From NCBI RefSeq assembly GCF_011617465.1, contig NZ_CP050153.1, forward strand, positions 2,170,001-2,234,000: a stretch of 64,000 nt of DNA, read 5' to 3'. Position 1 is the first letter of the stretch; every line of letters begins with the position of its first letter. This stretch comes from Brevibacterium pigmentatum (lineage in GTDB: Bacteria; Actinomycetota; Actinomycetes; Actinomycetales; Brevibacteriaceae). Made by a program: the position numbers and the translations under genes. Shown in pieces: positions 62,540 through 64,000 of this stretch. The notes beneath the pieces were generated by a model that saw nothing but the letters and a program-made list of their open reading frames with translations, made no database searches and was not told where the DNA came from.

Positions 62540-63934
62540 CTACTTCCGGCGGGTGAGGTACTCGGCGACCTGGAAGGCCATCTCCAGCGACTGGTCGTGG
62601 TTGAGGCGCGGGTCGACGAGGGTCTCGTAGCGGCGACGCAGACCTTCGTCGTCGATCTCGGTGGCTCCGCCCATGATCTCCGTGACGTCATCGCCGGTGA
62701 GTTCGATGTGGAGTCCACCGGGGATCGTTCCTGCATCCTGGTGGGCATTGAAGAACCCTTCGACCTCGGCCATGACATCTTCGAAGCGACGGGTCTTGTA
62801 CCCGGTGTTCGAGGTGATCGTATTGCCGTGCATCGGGTCGCAGACCCAGGTCACGTGCGGAAGTCGGTCGCCGATTCGCGACAGGAGAGCCGGCAGCGAC
62901 TCACCGATCTGTCCGGCACCCATGCGGGTGACGAAGGTCAGGCGGCCGGGCTCGGCATCCGGATCGAGCTTCTCGGCCAGGGCCAGAGCGTCGTCGGCGG
63001 TGGCCGTGGGTCCGAGCTTCACGCCGATGGGGTTGCGCACCTTCGACAGGAAGTCCACATGGGCACCGTCGATCTCGCGGGTACGCTCACCGATCCACAG
63101 GAAGTGGCCGGACACGTCGTAGGCTTCGCCGGTGCGCGAGTCGATGCGGGTCAGTGCACGTTCGTATTCGAGCAGCAGCGCCTCGTGGGCGGCGTAGAAC
63201 TCGGTGGTCTTGAGAGCATCGAAGTCGGCTCCGCAGGCATCCATGAAGCGGATGGCGCGATCGATCTCGGCAGCGGTCTGTTCGTAGCGCTGGTAACCGG
63301 GGTTCGATGCGAGGAAACCGCGGTTCCAGTCGTGGACGAACCGCAGATCGGCGAAACCGCCCTGGGTGAACGCACGGATGAGGTTCAGCGTGGATGCGGA
63401 GATGTGGTACGCCTTGAGCAGACGCTCCGGATCGTGGCGGCGGGATTCCTCGGTGAACTCGTAGCCGTTGACGATGTCGCCGCGGAACGACGGCAGGGTG
63501 ACTCCGTCACGGGTCTCCATATCGGCCGAACGCGGCTTCGCGAACTGACCGGCCATGCGACCGATCTTCACCACGGGCATCGATCCGCCGTAGGTGAGCA
63601 CGGCCGCCATCTGCAGAACGGTCTGCACACGGGCGCGGATCTTGTCCGCCTGGGCTCCGTCGAAGGATTCGGCGCAGTCCCCTCCGGCGAGGACGAAGGC
63701 CTCTCCGCGCGAGGCGGCGGCGATCCGCTGCTTGAGCACATCGGCTTCACCGGCGAAGACCAGCGGAGGCGAATTGCGCAGATCGGTGAGCACCTCGTCG
63801 AGCGCGGCGCTGTCGAGATACGTCGGCTGCTGCTTCGGGTCCATCTCTCGCCAGTCGTCGAGACCGCGGAGATTGTCGTGGCCGGCAGCGGCGATTTCTC
63901 TGTTGGACAGAACCGGATCGGTGTGGAGACTCAC
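62540..63934 (-). CDS. aroG: Class II 3-deoxy-7-phosphoheptulonate synthase
   Basis: DAHP synthase: condenses phosphoenolpyruvate and erythrose 4-phosphate, the first step of the shikimate pathway. 464 residues of the plant/mycobacterial class II type: FVLAGGDCAESFDGAQADKI with the metal Cys, KIGRMAGQFAKPRS, VRNPIGVKLGPTA, and WVCDPMHGNT with metal ligands. It starts at a GTG (63934), 10 nt after the stop of an upstream gene. The pairing with a PknL-like region matches mycobacterial order. Confidence 0.96.
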   Translation of the reverse strand: MSLHTDPVLSNREIAAAGHDNLRGLDDWREMDPKQQPTYLDSAALDEVLTDLRNSPPLVFAGEADVLKQRIAAASRGEAFVLAGGDCAESFDGAQADKIRARVQTVLQMAAVLTYGGSMPVVKIGRMAGQFAKPRSADMETRDGVTLPSFRGDIVNGYEFTEESRRHDPERLLKAYHISASTLNLIRAFTQGGFADLRFVHDWNRGFLASNPGYQRYEQTAAEIDRAIRFMDACGADFDALKTTEFYAAHEALLLEYERALTRIDSRTGEAYDVSGHFLWIGERTREIDGAHVDFLSKVRNPIGVKLGPTATADDALALAEKLDPDAEPGRLTFVTRMGAGQIGESLPALLSRIGDRLPHVTWVCDPMHGNTITSNTGYKTRRFEDVMAEVEGFFNAHQDAGTIPGGLHIELTGDDVTEIMGGATEIDDEGLRRRYETLVDPRLNHDQSLEMAFQVAEYLTRRK

Positions 63935-63944
63935 TGTTTCACTT

Positions 63945-64000
63945 TCATGGGTTTTCGGTGCCGGTCTCGAAGTCCTCGGCCGAGACGTTGTCGAGGAAGT
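63945..64000 (-). CDS. 3' end of an unidentified gene upstream of aroG
   Basis: Only the last 18 codons are in the window (FLDNVSAEDFETGTENP, stop at 63945). The acidic, gene-like codon use and the 10-nt distance to aroG suggest the end of a co-transcribed gene. Too little is present to identify it. Confidence 0.5.
   Translation of the reverse strand, partial: FLDNVSAEDFETGTENP

Noticed and set aside
1..64000. tRNA, rRNA, CRISPR arrays, prophage or defence islands
   Set aside because: Scanning by eye found no T-loop/acceptor pattern, no regularly spaced repeat-spacer series and no phage, transposase or restriction genes. The content is conserved core chromosome.

Overview
The window looks like a chromosomal segment of a high-GC Gram-positive actinobacterium. 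The evidence is strong G/C third-position bias, many GTG starts, a division and cell-wall (dcw) cluster that runs on into wag31/divIVA, the division proteins SepF and SepH, an actinobacterial-type HelD, a sigma-A with a Lys/Ala/Thr-rich N-terminus, and a PASTA kinase. Gene content fits Micrococcales, and I lean towards the Brevibacterium group; that placement is inference. I see no rRNA, tRNA, CRISPR array, prophage or insertion sequence. Almost everything is core chromosome, so the unusual signals lie mainly in intergenic DNA and in a few gene structures.

Layout. 1-5.0 kb: end of a DUF3710 gene, dut, DUF3093, DUF4193, a small unknown acidic protein, coproporphyrin ferrochelatase (hemH/cpfC) and the division regulator sepH. 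5.0-12.7 kb: cytochrome bd operon cydA-cydB-cydDC (cydD and cydC fused) on the minus strand, divergent from a BlaI-family repressor and an M56 membrane protease; two repressor-type dyads lie between them. 12.7-22.5 kb: parE, a lipoprotein amidase, sigA, a DUF4192 gene, a spermidine-synthase-like methyltransferase and helD. 22.7-28.1 kb (minus): dnaE1, hisD, nrdR. 28.2-48.6 kb (minus): the dcw block, in transcription order mraZ, rsmH, ftsL, ftsI, murE, murF (with an apparent 1-nt frameshift), mraY, murD, ftsW, murG, murC, ftsQ, ftsZ, pgeF, sepF, yggT, wag31, lspA, rluD. The usual yggS between pgeF and sepF is missing. 49.1-53.8 kb (plus): a MoxR-DUF58-transglutaminase operon. 54-56.6 kb (minus): YdcF, DUF3040, dinB. 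56.6-64 kb: a lipoprotein plus a polyprenyl synthase, then an Rv2175c-like DNA-binding protein divergent from a LysM/transglycosylase-PASTA kinase operon, and finally class II DAHP synthase. The order of this last block recalls the idsA2-Rv2175c-pknL-aroG region of Mycobacterium.

Themes. Much of the window builds the septum and the wall: lipid II synthesis (MurC-G, MraY), the divisome (FtsZ/Q/L/I/W, SepF, SepH, Wag31), wall hydrolases and a wall-sensing kinase. The most striking regulatory feature is the 450-bp gap between mraZ and moxR. It carries twelve GTGG[A/G]G hexamers facing moxR and three facing mraZ, several at the 10-bp spacing typical of MraZ boxes. This suggests that MraZ links the dcw cluster to the MoxR operon. 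Other signals worth following are a 56-bp palindrome in two copies, each at a convergent gene junction; an exact GGAAT-N18-GTT (SigH/SigR-type) promoter upstream of sigA; BlaI-type operators overlapping a putative cydA promoter; and a transglycosylase without a visible signal peptide that is translationally coupled to the PASTA kinase.
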